DNA of 64,000 nt from Ehretia macrophylla (Eukaryota > Streptophyta > Magnoliopsida > Boraginales > Ehretiaceae): positions 36,867,052 to 36,931,051 of the forward strand of contig CM075772.1 of NCBI GenBank assembly GCA_037974665.1, given 5' to 3'. Shown here one piece after another: positions 48,637 to 61,505 of the stretch; position 1 is the stretch's first letter, and the number at the start of each line of letters is the position of its first letter. The notes below the pieces were generated by a model. It saw only the letters and a program-made list of their open reading frames with translations. It was not told where the DNA came from and did not search any database. The position numbers and the translations under genes were made by a program.

Positions 48637-51600
48637 CTAAGTCTTCGAGGGGAATGCTGACTGCCGAAGTTGAAGCTGGAACTGATGATGTTAACTGGCA
48701 ATGCAGATTCTGAAGTTGTGGCAAAAAATCTTTCCCTTGTAAAAAGAAGTGTCTCCGAACAATCTCTAATGAGATGACCCTATCTAAGGTTGTCGACTTA
48801 ACTGTGCCGAATCTGGAGGTCTGCTTTGATTCGAGTCTTCCATGGCTTGATCGTTCTCATATTGATCCAAAGGAAAAACCCTGCCCCAAAGGCTATGCTC
48901 TACCAAAGCGGTGCCCCTTAAATATGCTATAATCAGATAGAATTAAAGTAGTGAGAGTGACGGTAAGCTCGGGGAGCTATGGGGGTCAGAGTGGTCTCTC
49001 TAGTCATACCAAGTAGTTATATGAATTAGGTTCATTTCCTTCTCGATTCAATCTTTAATTTCATTTGATTTTAGGTAGAATACCTATGTCATGGTAGTAA
49101 AATATCTCTTTTGGAACAGAGCTTTAAGCCTTTAGCACATCAATAACAATGGCAATCAAATCATCATTTTGATTTGAGCCCACTTCCATACTGATTGGAA
49201 AAGCCAAAAATGCACCTTTCCCCACTATCACTTTCTAGAATTCTTTCTGATACATGCTCCGAGAGGGTTAGCCCCAGCTATCAAGATGAGCTAAATGGTC
49301 ACACCAGTGTACTATGCCAAAATGAAATTTTAAAGATCAAGGGATTGCTTCAATGGCAAAAGCCAGAAGAGTTAATTCAACGATTTCTTTTTGACATGGT
49401 AATTGGAATCTTCCCTCTTACAAAGAGGGATGGGTAGGCTCAACTCGATATGGCTAGAAAACCCTTATGGCCACTTCTCATTATGCCTTTGGACACAAGG
49501 CTCGCCATCTACGGAGCTTTTCTTTGTAGTGCTAGTTCAGAGGCTTGGGGCCCGACCCCTGCGGCTAGGATTTCTTGATACTGAGCATGCTTGCCTTAGC
49601 ATAATAAAGCCAAAAATCAGCATAGAGAAAGCCTTCCATTAGGACTATGGCCTCCTTATATCATTTTCTTAGCTTTAGAAAATACTAGAAAAAGAAAATC
49701 CCTCGTGGACCTATATCCAAACCCAGTGAGTACTCTTCCTTCTGCCTTAGACCTCCTATGAACGAACCTGATAGGGCCACATATAAAAGTTTCTTTACTA
49801 AGATTAAGAATTGTGTTGTGCTTTCCATCTCGACTCATTCATGCGATCGACCTATCATTTCTGAGGGTCAAATCCCAGTCTTCCTACCCTACCTTGGTTA
49901 TCCACTTTCATGCTACCACTGAGCGGACTTTTCTATAAAGAATAAGATAGATCTGGCCCTATCAGATTGGTCTTCACCGAGTCCTATAATTTTCATTCTT
50001 TATGTCCTACAAAATGCATCTTAGTAGCAGTTGGGAAGCCTTCGATACTGGAAATCGCTTGGAGCATATTTCATCTATGAACAGGTTCATTACTAACATA
50101 GGGCACTGCCAAGGGCATCTCCTTGAAGGAAAAGTACAAGCGAAGCGAATCCTCCAAGGGACGGCTTTGAAACGATCGAAAGACCATAGGAAACGAAAGA
50201 TTCTGTATTGTGGTCACAAAGAGCTTCTTTTTGCTCTATTCCCGGGGCATGCTCTTAAAGATACGTGTCAGGCTAGCTTTTATAAGCCAATGTGTGAAGA
50301 TTAATCTATACAAATTCTCACACGTAGTGGCACCCCATTTCATTGGTCTTGTTCTTGCACCAGGAGCCCTTGAAACTCTATTTAAAAAAGAACCCGGGTC
50401 CTTCTTCAAGGCTGGTGTCCCGTGTTCGAATAAATAGCTATATACGCTTAACACACATTCTTTGGACTCACCCTCCATATAAGGCCCTCTAAACACCATG
50501 TGTTAAGCATACGACGACAGAGACAAGGAACTGTCTTTTGAGGATAGAAAAATACTTTTCAATGAACTCGTGTAAAGGCTCTCAAACGAAGGAGCTATCC
50601 TTGGGAGACAAACAAAAGCAGAGGCAGGCTTAGTAAGCTTTCTCACCTGGATCAACAGAAAAAAAAACTAAAACTCAATCGATGGAAGTTGCAATGGAAG
50701 TTCCCTATTCTCTTGGTCTAGCCTATCCAATTGAAGTACCAGTCCCAGGGTTTAGAGTATCAATGCTTTGAGTGTCATCTCATCTGCCCTCCTCTAATCT
50801 TCTGTTTCTTCGAGCTGTACCAAAAAATGAAGTTTTAGGGATGAAATTCGTATTACTGGTTCTTGTGATATTCCTTACTCTTACTTAACGAGTTACTTAC
50901 TCAATAGATCAAAATGAGTCAAGAATACAATATTTATTACCTTTTGTATTTGTAGTTAAGATAGTCTAAGATTTCAAGAGCCAGTGATATTAGGACTAAA
51001 GCAAGCAAGGTCTAAAAGGCAAGGTTAAGAAAGGGTGCACGAGCACCAATTATTTAGTAAAGTACATAAGAAATAATGATAGTTAGCCACCCCATGCACG
51101 TAAATAGGTAGGGCTTAGAGCTCTCAGCAGCGAGACGCACTCAAAATGGCTCAAGAAGGCGGGAAATAGTTAAGGAAAAAGTACTCGATTGAATCAGCTC
51201 TGTTGAGAATAATCCCATGCTTGACCCCACCAGGTAAGAAAACTTGACTAGACTGACATTATCGAAAGCCGCTACAATTGGCTCAACTGCACTGACATCA
51301 AAGCACTTAGCAGTTGCTTATTAGAAAAGAAAAAGAACAATCTCAAAAAAGGCGCGGGAATGAGGCCCACATCCTGCCAGAAGGTTATACCATGGGGACA
51401 ACATAATTATAAGGATATAGCACTTCTATTATATAATAAGAAGATAAGCTAGGATAAAAGAAAATCTCCTAAATAACTTGTAACTTGATGGCACTTGTTC
51501 AGTTGCTCTTAGCATGAAAAATTCTTAGCGAAGCACTTTTTTGATCAACTGTCCTACCAAAGAAGGCAACTATCCTAGCAAAAAGAATCAACTTCAACTG

Positions 51601-52359
51601 GGTTGACCTTGTCTAAGGGGTCTCCTAAGCTAAGACAGGCTTTTTCACTGGCCTGGCTAAGAGATTGCAAAGCTATAAAACAAAGTCGCCACCATATAAG
51701 CAAACTTGGCTGCCACTACAACTCTAACCCAGGAAAGGGATTCTTTAAAAAAGTCCTCACCTAAGACTAGCGCCCTTCAGCTATTGATGGATGAGGGTAG
51801 GGATCACATGGAGATTTGGTTGGGAACAGAGTGCTATGCTAACGAGTACCAAGTGAGGGAACTACGGTCTGATGCAATGAGTGAAACCAGAGGCCATGAG
51901 TTGAGTTCATTACTACTAGAAGTCTCAGTTCCTCCCTGGTGAAATGGAAGCCCATAAATGGTATAAGCGTGGAAGAAGACCTTCTCTTTAGAGATTCAAT
52001 CCCGCCATTCAATCAGTTGGGGGAGAAGGAAAATAGAGTCTTAAGCAGTAAGCATGAGTGAACAGAGACTGCTATAACCATGTCCCTAGCCTGCTTCCTT
52101 CTTTGTTGCCAAAGTCCCAGCTTCTATTAGCATAGAGGAAGGTTTTCACTCCCGTTGAGAAAGAAAAAATGCCCTAGCTCAGCTTCCTAGCATGAGACAT
52201 CGGTTACGACATCAGAGACTGGAATGATCCTCCACTTGCTAGTCAGGAAATATCACCGATCTGTGGGTTTCTTTCGCTGCTCTCTTAAGCTATCACTCAC
52301 TTTACGAGTACAACCAAGTTCAAGAAACTGTTAATTAAGATACTATGCTGGTATCTATC
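48637..52359. other. Mitochondrial DNA segment 4 (NUMT), unassigned
   Basis: 3.7 kb with the mitochondrial spacer texture and no recognised gene. Open frames up to about 100 codons (for example 50002-50304) occur on both strands with no similarity I can name. I see no tRNA cloverleaf that I would defend. The right edge meets the copia LTR at 52360. Confidence 0.55.
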
Positions 52360-53566
52360 TGTTAGAATAAAAGGATTCTAAATGTTGGTTTTGATGATTA
52401 TAAACCATAAATATGTTTAATGAGTCTGTTAAGTGTGCATAAGTAAAGATAAATCAAGATTGACTCTGATTCCAAGATCATCAAGCAAAAGAAGGAAGAA
52501 GAACATCCATCAATAAAAAGAAGAAGATTCAAAGAATGAAGATGAAGGTATAAGGATGGAGATGGAAGTCATAAGGGGTACCGGTTGGGACTTGACAGGG
52601 GTTTTAGGGCTTGCAAATAGTATATGCTCAATAGTAATTCTCAAACAACGTTTTGAAATGTATGTTTTAAACCTTACAATACTTGTTCAAAAGAATCATT
52701 TTAAAAAATCCAAGCCTGACAGTCATGGTTCCATCGGACGACCCCTCAGCGACCAGTCAACTGGTGGCCAGAGGGTCATCTGCTCGAGACCTATCCACCG
52801 GACAAGGGTCTCTCGACCGGTCGATTGGCAAACAAGGGTCGACCGGTCGGGCCAAAAATGCTGATTCAAAATATAGCCGTTTGTGAACGTTGGGAGAATT
52901 AATTACACCATTTTTTCAGCTCTCATAAGTGCTTTCAACTAAAAACATTTGAAAGAATTGATTCAAAGCATTTACTCTTGAGTTCTTTCATCATCTTAAT
53001 CTTTGAATCATCATTGATCTATACTTGAGCAAGAATTTGTGAGCAATATTGTGAGAAACCATTCATTGTATTCATCTACCCTAAAAAAAGGCTTTTTTAT
53101 TGTGATTCTCAAACACTTATCAAAAGAGAGAGTTAAACATTTTGTAAGGAAGGATTTCCTTGTTAAAGGTATTGGAGTGAAAGCTTTGTATTGAGAAGAG
53201 TTGTTTTCTACTGTAAAAGCTTGAACTACCATTGTAGTTGGTTTGTGGACTCACCAACATTTGAAGAGCCACTATAGTGAAGATTGTTGAAATCCTAAGC
53301 GGGAAGCTTAGGTCGTAGACTTAGGCGGGGGCTAAACCACGCTAAAATCGTGATTTGCAATCTCTTTCTCTCAACTCTCTTTTTGCATTATTTTCTGCTC
53401 ACCAAGTGTTTGATAAATTGCCTCACTAACATTTTATATTGCTAAAGTGCACATCTATTTAAGATTCTTATTGATTAATCATTGTTAGTATATTACCTAA
53501 TCAAAAAAGTTGTATTATTGCCTATATAACCTAATTCACCCCCCTCTTAGGTTTAATTAAGGAACA
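52360..53566 (+). repeat. 5' LTR of the copia element
   Basis: About 1.2 kb, starting TGTTAGAATAAAAGG and ending GGAACA at 53566 (or three bases later). It contains a cluster of CGACCGGTCG-like palindromic motifs (about 52735-52850). The right edge is set by the PBS at 53572. Confidence 0.8.
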
Positions 53567-53571
53567 ACAAG

Positions 53572-53585
53572 TGGTATCAAGAGCT
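53572..53585 (+). other. Primer binding site of the copia element (one extra base)
   Basis: Reads TGGTATCAAGAGCT, the tRNA-Met site TGGTATCAGAGC with one inserted A, which would weaken priming. Confidence 0.75.
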
Positions 53586-53627
53586 AGGACTTTGCATATA
53601 GCTTAACATCTAGCAAAGAAAAGATAA

Positions 53628-55430
53628 ATGGCAAACAATACAACTTCTCCTTATTTTGAAGGTTATTCTACTAATAGGCCTCCATTGTTTATAGGTACAA
53701 ATTTCAATTATTGAAAAAACAAGATGGAGACATACGTACAATCCGTTGACTATGCTCTATGGTCACTAGTAGAAGATGGCTCTTATGTTCCAATGAATGA
53801 GGTAACTGTTAAAGAAGCTTCAAGTGCAAGTGGAGTCGAGAAAGTCAAAACCACTCAAGTGCCCAAAGAGAGGGGAGAGTTCAATGATCAAGACATAATC
53901 ATGATGGCCAAGAACTCAAGAGCCAACGAAACTGAGTATAGTTGGGTAAGTCAATGTGAAACCGCTCACGAAATTTGGAAAATGTTACACATGTCATATC
54001 AAGGAATGGCTCAAGTGAAGAATACCAAGATTGATCTTCACATTCATGAGTATGAGTTGTTTCATATGAAGTCTGGAGAGTCGTTAAATGAAATGCATCA
54101 AAGATTCTCCAAAATCGTAAACAACTTGAGTGCTCTTAGAAAGATGTATCCAAATGAAGAACTCAACCGGAAGATTCTTATGGTTCTACCAAATGAATAC
54201 AAACCAAATGTGACATCAATTAGAGAATCAACCGACCTCTCCAAAATTATGGTGCATGAGCTCATTTGCAACCTTGAAATGGAGGAACTTGTATTGAATC
54301 AAGAAAAAATACGAGATGAAGAAGAAAAGAAGACAAGGAAATCACTTGCTCTCATTGCTCAATCTCAATCGAGTGATGAAGACAAAGATGATAGCGATCA
54401 TGATGTGCTTGCACTTCTTGCAAATAATTTTAAGAAGTTTTTAAAGTATAAAAAGATGAAGAGAGAGCAGCCCATCAACAACAAAGTCAAGAAAAGATTC
54501 AAAGAAAGATTAGAAAAGACCAAAGAAGAAATAAAATGCTTCAATTGTGACAAACCGGGACATATCAAAGCAAAATGTCCAAAATTGATTAAAGGAAAGC
54601 AAAAGGCAATGGAGGCGTGTGTTGAGGTTGATGTATCAACCGGTGATGAAAGTAGAAGCGAAACAGAAGTGGCCAACTTTGTGTGCTTCATGGCTAGAGA
54701 TGATGAGGTAACTTTTTCATCTTGTGATGAATCTTCTTTTTTGTCTTCTAATGATGATGAATGTAAATTTGAGGAACTAACAAATGAATTTTCAAAACTA
54801 CATGACAGTTTTCTTTTTGCACATTCAAAAGTAAAGAATCTTCAAAAAGAAAATGATGAACTTCAAAAGAAAATTAAGGAACTTAGGGATGAAAATGATA
54901 CTCTTACCAAAGAAATGTGTGAATACTATCATTTAAACTCCAAAAATGAATTAAAAATTAAAGATTTTGAAAAACAAGTTCTTGGCCTACAAAATGATCT
55001 AGCTAGATTTTCAAAAAGAACAAAGGCCTTGGATGAAATTCTTGGTTCTCAAAAATCACCACTCAACAAAGGCGGAATTGGCTATGAGCCATCTTTTAAA
55101 CCAAAGTCTTCAAAAACTATCTTTGTAAAAGCTTCTCAATCCTCAATTGTCCATCCACCATTAAAAGAATCACAAAAAGTACAATTTGACAAAAAGGGAA
55201 TCGGTTATAAGCCATATCAAAAAGGGTTACAAAATTATTTTGTCAAAGTATCATCCTCTTGGAATGTAGCTTCAACATCAAGAGGATCGTTTAAAAGATG
55301 CACTTATTGTGAGAAGATTGGTCACAATGCATCACGATGTAGATTTAGAAACATAGTGGGAAGAGATTCTCATATTCCTTTATGGCTTAGACCCAAATGG
55401 GTTGTTAGATGTGTCAGAACTTCGTACTAA
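53628..55430 (+). pseudogene. copia gag, interrupted by an early stop
   Basis: The original start is ATG at 53628 (MANNTTSPYFEGYSTN). Codon 29 is TGA (53712-53714) where copia gag has Trp (NYW-KNKM), so the surviving frame opens at 53724 and runs 568 codons. It has the UBN2-type capsid domain (about residues 60-190, with EIWKMLHMSYQG and ESLNEMHQRF), a CCHC knuckle C-x2-C-x4-H-x4-C (CFNCDKPGHIKAKC, about 273-286), a long charged coiled-coil region (about 350-440), and a second knuckle (CTYCEKIGHNASRC, about 523-536). Gag forms the particle that packages element RNA. The true gag-pol frame appears lost after about 55400. Confidence 0.9.
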
Positions 55431-55506
55431 CAGAAAAGGACTCAATAGAACCTTGGGGAACAAAATGCACTTGATTTATTTCTATAAATGATAGGTTGTC
55501 CTAAAG

Positions 55507-55653
55507 GTGAAGTATGAAGATACTTGGGTTATGGATAGTAGGTGCTCAAGGCACATGACGGGAGATGTATCTTTCTTTTATGAGATTGACAGAAACTTTA
55601 AAGGTAAAGTTAGTTATGGAGGAAATGAAGGAGGCAAAGTCATTGGTAAGGGT
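55507..55653 (+). pseudogene. copia protease start, cut by family C insertion
   Basis: In a frame after gag, TWVMDSRCSRHMTGD matches the copia protease active site, usually DSGCSRHMTG; the catalytic Gly is Arg here. The frame continues GKVSYGGNEGGKVIGKG and ends where the family C LTR begins at 55654. Confidence 0.88.
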
Positions 55654-57933
55654 TGTCACGCCCCGACCCGACTCCGTAAAAGGCCAAGCCCGGACCCGAC
55701 ACACGGACGGAGTCTTCTCTGTACCGCGGACGATCCGAAAACCCTAAAATCATCATAATACTTGCGAAAGCCATAAAACAACTCAAACAAGCCAACTTTC
55801 TTTGAAACATACATTTCTTATTAATCAACTTTGCAACCCAAAAATGATATGCATACTACACAAGTATTTATGCCACTAATCAATTCCATTAGCATGCATT
55901 TTCTTACTAGTCACAAGAGTATAAGTTTACAACTTTACATTCTTTCAACTTATACAACATAAGACCGTAGAGGCCTCAAACTAGAAAATACATACAAGGC
56001 TACAAGCCTCAAAATTAAGCGACATCCAAGCAATAAACATAACAAGCATGGCTCGCACAAAATCTGGTAACCAACCACCAGCAAAGCAGAGAAGTGCTAT
56101 CACGGAAACACCTCCACCTGCTCCTCCTCCTCTATTACCTCGATAGGGTCTGCTTCAACTACTCCTGTAAAATATAGTATAGACAGGAATGACCAAAAAC
56201 TATTGCTCAGTGTAGGCAATTGGTCTCAAGGACAGAGATGAGAGGAGTATGCAATGCAATTAGTCAAGCAATACATACAAATATCATATAGAGATACAAC
56301 AAAACCAACAATAAACCAAGGCAAGTATTTAAAGCTGCAAACACTCATTCAAAGGATATGATACTCTTTTCACGAGCAACTTTCAAACACAAATTCGATG
56401 ACGACGCGCCGGTCCAAACAACCTTATAACATCAGTTTGGAATACCCCGGAAGTATCCATCAACCTACGACCCAAAACTCCCTGGGAGGCAACCCAAGCG
56501 AGAAAGGAAATAGCAGCGGAGCTAGAGCAACCAACACTGGCAACCCAAGGCTACCTAGAGAGGCCCATCACTCATGTGCGAGACACTATGCAAAGCAAGA
56601 CTCAATACAAGGCGATAAACAAACGATAAAGCCACACGTGGGAGAATAACAAAGTAGGTTACTCTCGCACGCAATAGCAACAATTGATAAGCATTTCAAT
56701 CCAAATCAATTCAAACAAGTATTTCAAGCAACCCTAAGCATTCTATAGGCATAAAGTCAAGAAAACACACAAAACACAAATTGGCCCCAACTATCAAAAC
56801 ACTACCATTTACAAACGAGCCATGAGTTCTGGAAACCGACTTCGCCAAACCTCCTAGGTCACCATAAGGCACGTCTAAAGACCCCGAAACCTTACTTTAC
56901 CCTAGAACTCGCGGAAAGCTCCGATTTCCCCCTTTCTCATTTGAACTACAACTATACCAACCAAACGCCCAACCAACGCCATAATCATACCAAAAGTGCT
57001 TCCATGCCCTCCCGAAACAATGCCAACACGCAAAACGAGAAAACGCCAAACTCGACCTAAATGACCCCGACTTTCAACAAGGCTTAATTCCCGTTTTTTC
57101 CATTACGCAACCCAAACAAACCATGCATTTAGGCATTCTAACACACCTAGCACAATTCTACATCAACGGACAGCATAACGGAACAACTTCATCATTCCAA
57201 GGGTTTACTATTCATAAAACACTATTCAACAACTAGTTTAAACTACAATCTCAACATTTAACCGCAGAAAATGTTAAAAAGCTATAAATACACGTTCTAC
57301 AATTGCCAAGGAACATTCTAGAAGCATCAAAACGATTTAAACAACAATCTACGGATAAAATCTAAAAATCATAAAGTTGATACACTAAACATTTAAATGC
57401 GCAAATAACATGATTCCCTCACCTTAGGCACTCCTAGTCGCTAGGAAAACAACGCTAGTCACCTCGGAAACCACCCCGCACGAGCTCACGCGAAGATTGA
57501 ACGATTGGAAGGTTGAAAGGTTTTTTTTTTCTCTATGAAGCTCTCGGCCTGCTCTCTGAATTTCAGCTGCTGTTTTTTTTTTTTTTTTTGCTTTGTTTTA
57601 GCTCACTAAGGTTTTAAGTTGGTCAAATGGTCAAAGGCCTAGGTCAAACCACTTAAAACTTGGTCAAAGGCCCTTATTTTGTGCATTTTAAAGCCATTTT
57701 AGCTAAGGAAAGATTAATTAAAGCTAGCAACAATTAAAATATAAAATTTAAGTCATCTAAATACTAGTTTCACTATTTGCTGAGGACTAGAAACCGTTCT
57801 CTAGCTATCGCTCCCTAAATGCAATGCACGTTGCGACAGCGAGAAAGTAACAATTAATTCACAAAGAATTTAAGGAAATATAATTTTCAAAATAATAAAC
57901 AAGAAATTTCACATTCCGGGCTCGGGTATTACA
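55654..57933 (-). repeat. 3' LTR of family C, mosaic of A-like end and B-like body
   Basis: 2280 bp, starting TGTCACGCCCCGACCCGA (family A-like) and ending GGGCTCGGGTATTACA (family B-like). Its middle, about 56410-57500, follows family B LTRs closely (for example TTTGGAATACCCCGGAAGTA, as at 16914). Confidence 0.88.
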
Positions 57934-57946
57934 CCCTCTCCCCCTT
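57934..57946 (-). other. Polypurine tract of family C
   Basis: The minus strand reads AAGGGGGAGAGGG against the 3' LTR. Confidence 0.88.
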
Positions 57947-57954
57947 AAAACAAT

Positions 57955-60900
57955 TGCGCCCACGCAATTCCTACCTGGTCAACAAACAACTCCGGATACT
58001 GATCCCGAACCTGGTCCTCTCTTTCCCAAGTTGCTTCCTCAAACCCATGATGATTCCACAGAACCTTTACTAACGGAATACTCGTCCTGCGAAGCTCCTG
58101 AACTTTCCGATCCACAATTCGAATCGGTTTCTCTTCATAAGAAAACTTCTCTTCAATCTACAAAGGCTCTGGTTCAAGTACATGTGAAGGGTCTGGATGG
58201 TATTTCTTCAACATAGACACGTGGAACACATCATGCAGTCTCGACAAGCTCGGAGGCAAAGCTAACCGATAAGCCAAAGGACCTACCTTTTCGGTGATCT
58301 CATACGGACCTACATACCTGGGACTAAGCTTCCCGCTCTTACCGTGCCGAATTAATCCCTTCCGTGGAGAAATCTTAAGAATCACCCAATCTCCCAAATC
58401 AAACTCAAGATCCCGACGGTGCTTATCTGCATAACTCTTTTGACGACTCTGAGCTGTAAGCATACGCTGGCGAATAAGGTGAACATTATCTACCATCTTA
58501 ATCATCTCAGGTAACAAGTCGGATCAACTGTTCTCATCTCTCCAACCTCTTCCCAATATAACGGGGTTCTGCATTTCGGACCATACAACGCCTCGTAGGG
58601 AGCCATACCTATAGTAGATTGATAACTATTGTTGTAGGCGAACTCCGCTAAAGACAAAAACTTCTCCCAGTTCTTCCCAAAGTCTAGCACACATGCCCGA
58701 AGCATGTCTTCCAAGATCCTGATGGTTCACTCAGACTGGCCATCAGTTTGCGGATGATATGCAGTACTGAAGCTCAATTTAGTTCCCATGGCCTCTTGCA
58801 ACTTCTGCCAAAAATGAGATCTGAATCTGGGATTCCTATCTGACACTATACTCTGTGGCACACCATGAAATCTCACAATATTAGCAACATAAAGTTCAGC
58901 TAGCTTATCAAGGCTATCCTGTTTGTTCACAGGAAAAAAATGTGTAACTTTAGTCAAGCGGTCCACAACAACCCAAACAGAATCACATCCTCTCGGAGAT
59001 CTAGGAAGATCTGTCACAAGGTCCATTATTATATGTACCCACTTCCATTGCGGAATCGACAACAGCTGTAGAAGTCCGGCTGGCCTCTGATGCTCAACTT
59101 TAACCCTCTGACAAGTCAAACATCTGGATACATACCCAGCAATCTCCCTCTTCATATTGTTCCACCAGAAGTGTTGTTTCAAGTCTCTATACATTTTTGT
59201 ATTGCCCGGGTAAATCGTATACCTCGAATTATGTGCCTCAGACAGGATCTCATTCTTCAAAGTCGGATCATCAAGAACACATACTCTATCCCTGAATCTG
59301 AAGATACCATCTGTATGTAATTTAAACTCCGACTCTCCCCTTTTTGACTTTTCTTGGATCTTCAAGATGTGAGGATCAATCTTCTGAGCCTCTTTGATCT
59401 GTGCTGGCAACCCTGACTGAATTTGCAAACTAGCAAATCGAATCCCTACCTCAGTAGCTTCTGGCTTCCATGAACAAATTTCTTCCAAAGTCTCCTAATC
59501 CTTGATAATTAAGCTTGCAACAGTAGCCTTCCGGCTCAAAGCATCAGCAACAACATTTGCCTTACCTGGCACATAGTTATAGAATAGTTGTAACCACCCA
59601 ATAACTCTAGCCACCTCCGCAGCCTCATATTCAAATCCTTCTGTGAGAACAAATACTTGAGACTCTTGTGGTCAGTAAAAATTTCAAATCTGCAACCCTA
59701 CAAGTAATGACGCCACTTCTTCAATGCAAACACAACTGCAGCTAACTCAAGATCATGTGTAGGGTAATTGACTTCATAAGGTTTCAACTTCCTAGAAGCA
59801 TAGGCAATCACCTTACCATTCTGCATTAAAACACAGCCCAATCCTTCCTTAGATGCATCACTGTAGACAACAAAGTTCTCTGTTCCTTCAGGTAAAGCTA
59901 GTATAGGAGCTGTAGTTAGTCTCTTCTTCAATTCTTGGAAACTGGATTCACATTTAGCATCCCAGTTGTAAGAAACTTTCTTCTGAGTCAACTGGCTCAA
60001 AGGCCCAGAAATTTTGGAGAAGTCTTTAACAAATCTCCGGTAGTAACCTGCCAATCCAAGAAAACTCCGAATCTCTGACACCATCTCAGGTCTCTTCCAA
60101 GATGAAACAACTTCAATCTTAGCTGGGTCCACTGAAATTCCTCGATCTGAAATGATATGGCCTAGAAAATATATCTGATTCAACCAGAATTCACACTTGC
60201 TGAATTTAGCAAAAAGCTTGTTTTCCTGCAAAGTCTGTAGCACAATCCTCAAGTGTTGCTCATGTTCAGCCTCGTTCTTCGAATACACTAAAATGTCATC
60301 AATAAAGATTATGACAAACTGATCAAGATAAGGTTGGAAAACTCTCTGCATCAAGTCCATGAATGCGGCTGGTGCATTCGTCAAACCAAACGGCAAAACA
60401 ACAAATTCATAGTGGCCATATCTAGTCCTAAATGTCGTCTTTGGTATATCATCACTCTGAATCCTAAGTTGATAGTAACCCTGCCTCAAATCAAATTTGG
60501 AGTAAACACTCGCACCCTGCAACTGGTCAAACAATTCTTCAATCAACGGCAAGGGGTATTTGTTCTTAACCGTGACTTGATTAAGTCCCCTGTAATCATT
60601 GCATAACCGTAGCGTGCCGTCTTTCTTTCTCACAAACAACACAGGCGCACCCCACGGCAAAGAACTAGGTTGTATAAACCCTTTCTCAAGCAAGTTCTAA
60701 AGCTGAATTTTTAACTCCTGAAGTTCAGCCGATGCCATTCTATAAGGACTCCTAGAAATTGGCGCAGTACTTGGAACAAGATCAATCACGAACTCAATCT
60801 CCCTATCCGGTGGTAAACCCGGTAATTCCTCGGGAAATACACCAGGGAAGTCTCTAACAATCGAAACCTCATTCAAACTCAACTTATCAGTAGGCAGGTT

Positions 60901-61080
60901 GATCAAATAGGCTAAGTAAGCTTCACAACCCTATTCAACAACTTAGAAGTCTTGATTGCTGATAAAAGAGGAATTCGGGCAGCCCTGCAATTCCCAACAA
61001 TCTCCAGTACCGGTAGGTCAGGAACCTGAAGATAAACAATCTTTGTTCTACAATCCAACTGAACATAGTACTTCCCCAAC
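57955..61080 (-). pseudogene. Family C pol (RT, RNase H, integrase, chromodomain-like), broken
   Basis: Reading leftward: RT from about 60900, with [10 protein letters not shown] near 60300 and a TAG at about 60694-60696 (CAG to TAG) just before [10 protein letters not shown]. RNase H ([13 protein letters not shown]) runs to about 59570, with frameshifts around 59500-59700. The integrase zinc region follows (YTIYPGNTKMYR, CLTCQR), and the catalytic core with VSDRNPRF and [12 protein letters not shown] runs to 58727. A stop and then a frameshift near 58505-58517 lead to the C-terminal part ([32 protein letters not shown]). A TAG near 58158 precedes the chromodomain-like end (VKVLWNHHGFEEATWERED, about 58050-57960). 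At least three frames are needed to read it through. Confidence 0.92.
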
Positions 61081-61505
61081 TAGTCCATTCCCAAAATGAT
61101 TTCAAAGTCACGGAATGTCAATATAATTAAATCAGCAGGAAATTTACGGTTCTCAATACATATATCACAAGATTTGCAAATTGACTCAGTAACAAATTTT
61201 GCACCCAAAGGCGTACTAACTTCAACTTCATGCGGCAATTTATCAATGCAAACATTCGCAGATCGTGCACATGCAGGGGTTATAAACGAATGTGTAGCTC
61301 TGGGATCAATCAAAACTTTACCTGGCTGAGTATTGAGAAGAAAGGTACCTTCCACTATAGCTGTAGTATCGGGCAGCTCCTCCGCATCTAGTGCAAAGAC
61401 CCTAGCCTGAACACTCTGTGCTGGACGTGCACTTGCAGCCCTATTCTGCACACCTTGGCCTCCACCACGGCCCAGAACATTGTTATACTTAGGGCAATCT
61501 CTCAC
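61080..61505 (-). pseudogene. Family C protease
   Basis: An open stretch in the same frame as gag encodes the end of the second Cys/His cluster (DCPKY) and protease. The active site reads VLIDPRATHSFIT, with D-P-R-A instead of D-S-G-A, so both residues after the catalytic Asp are changed. It ends at LGMD near the usual protease end, followed by a stop and a frame change. Confidence 0.88.

Larger units (their letters stand above)
52360..55653 (+). mobile_element. Ty1/copia element (SIRE-like), 3' part displaced
   Basis: A left LTR, PBS, gag and the beginning of protease in plus orientation, broken off at 55653 by a family C element. The rest of pol, if present, lies beyond the window. The long gag with a late second Cys/His motif and the coiled-coil region are typical of SIRE (Maximus) elements. 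The left TSD partner is outside the window. Confidence 0.87.

Noticed and set aside
50002-50437. Overlapping frames of 75-100 codons in mitochondrial segment 4
   Set aside because: There is no recognisable motif and competing frames on both strands; such frames are common by chance in this spacer.
7477-52359. The window as part of a functional mitochondrial genome that acquired retrotransposons
   Set aside because: Complete LTR elements with 5-bp TSDs and three-level nesting need nuclear transposition, and cox3 and atp8 copies are dead. An organelle location cannot be fully excluded without read depth.
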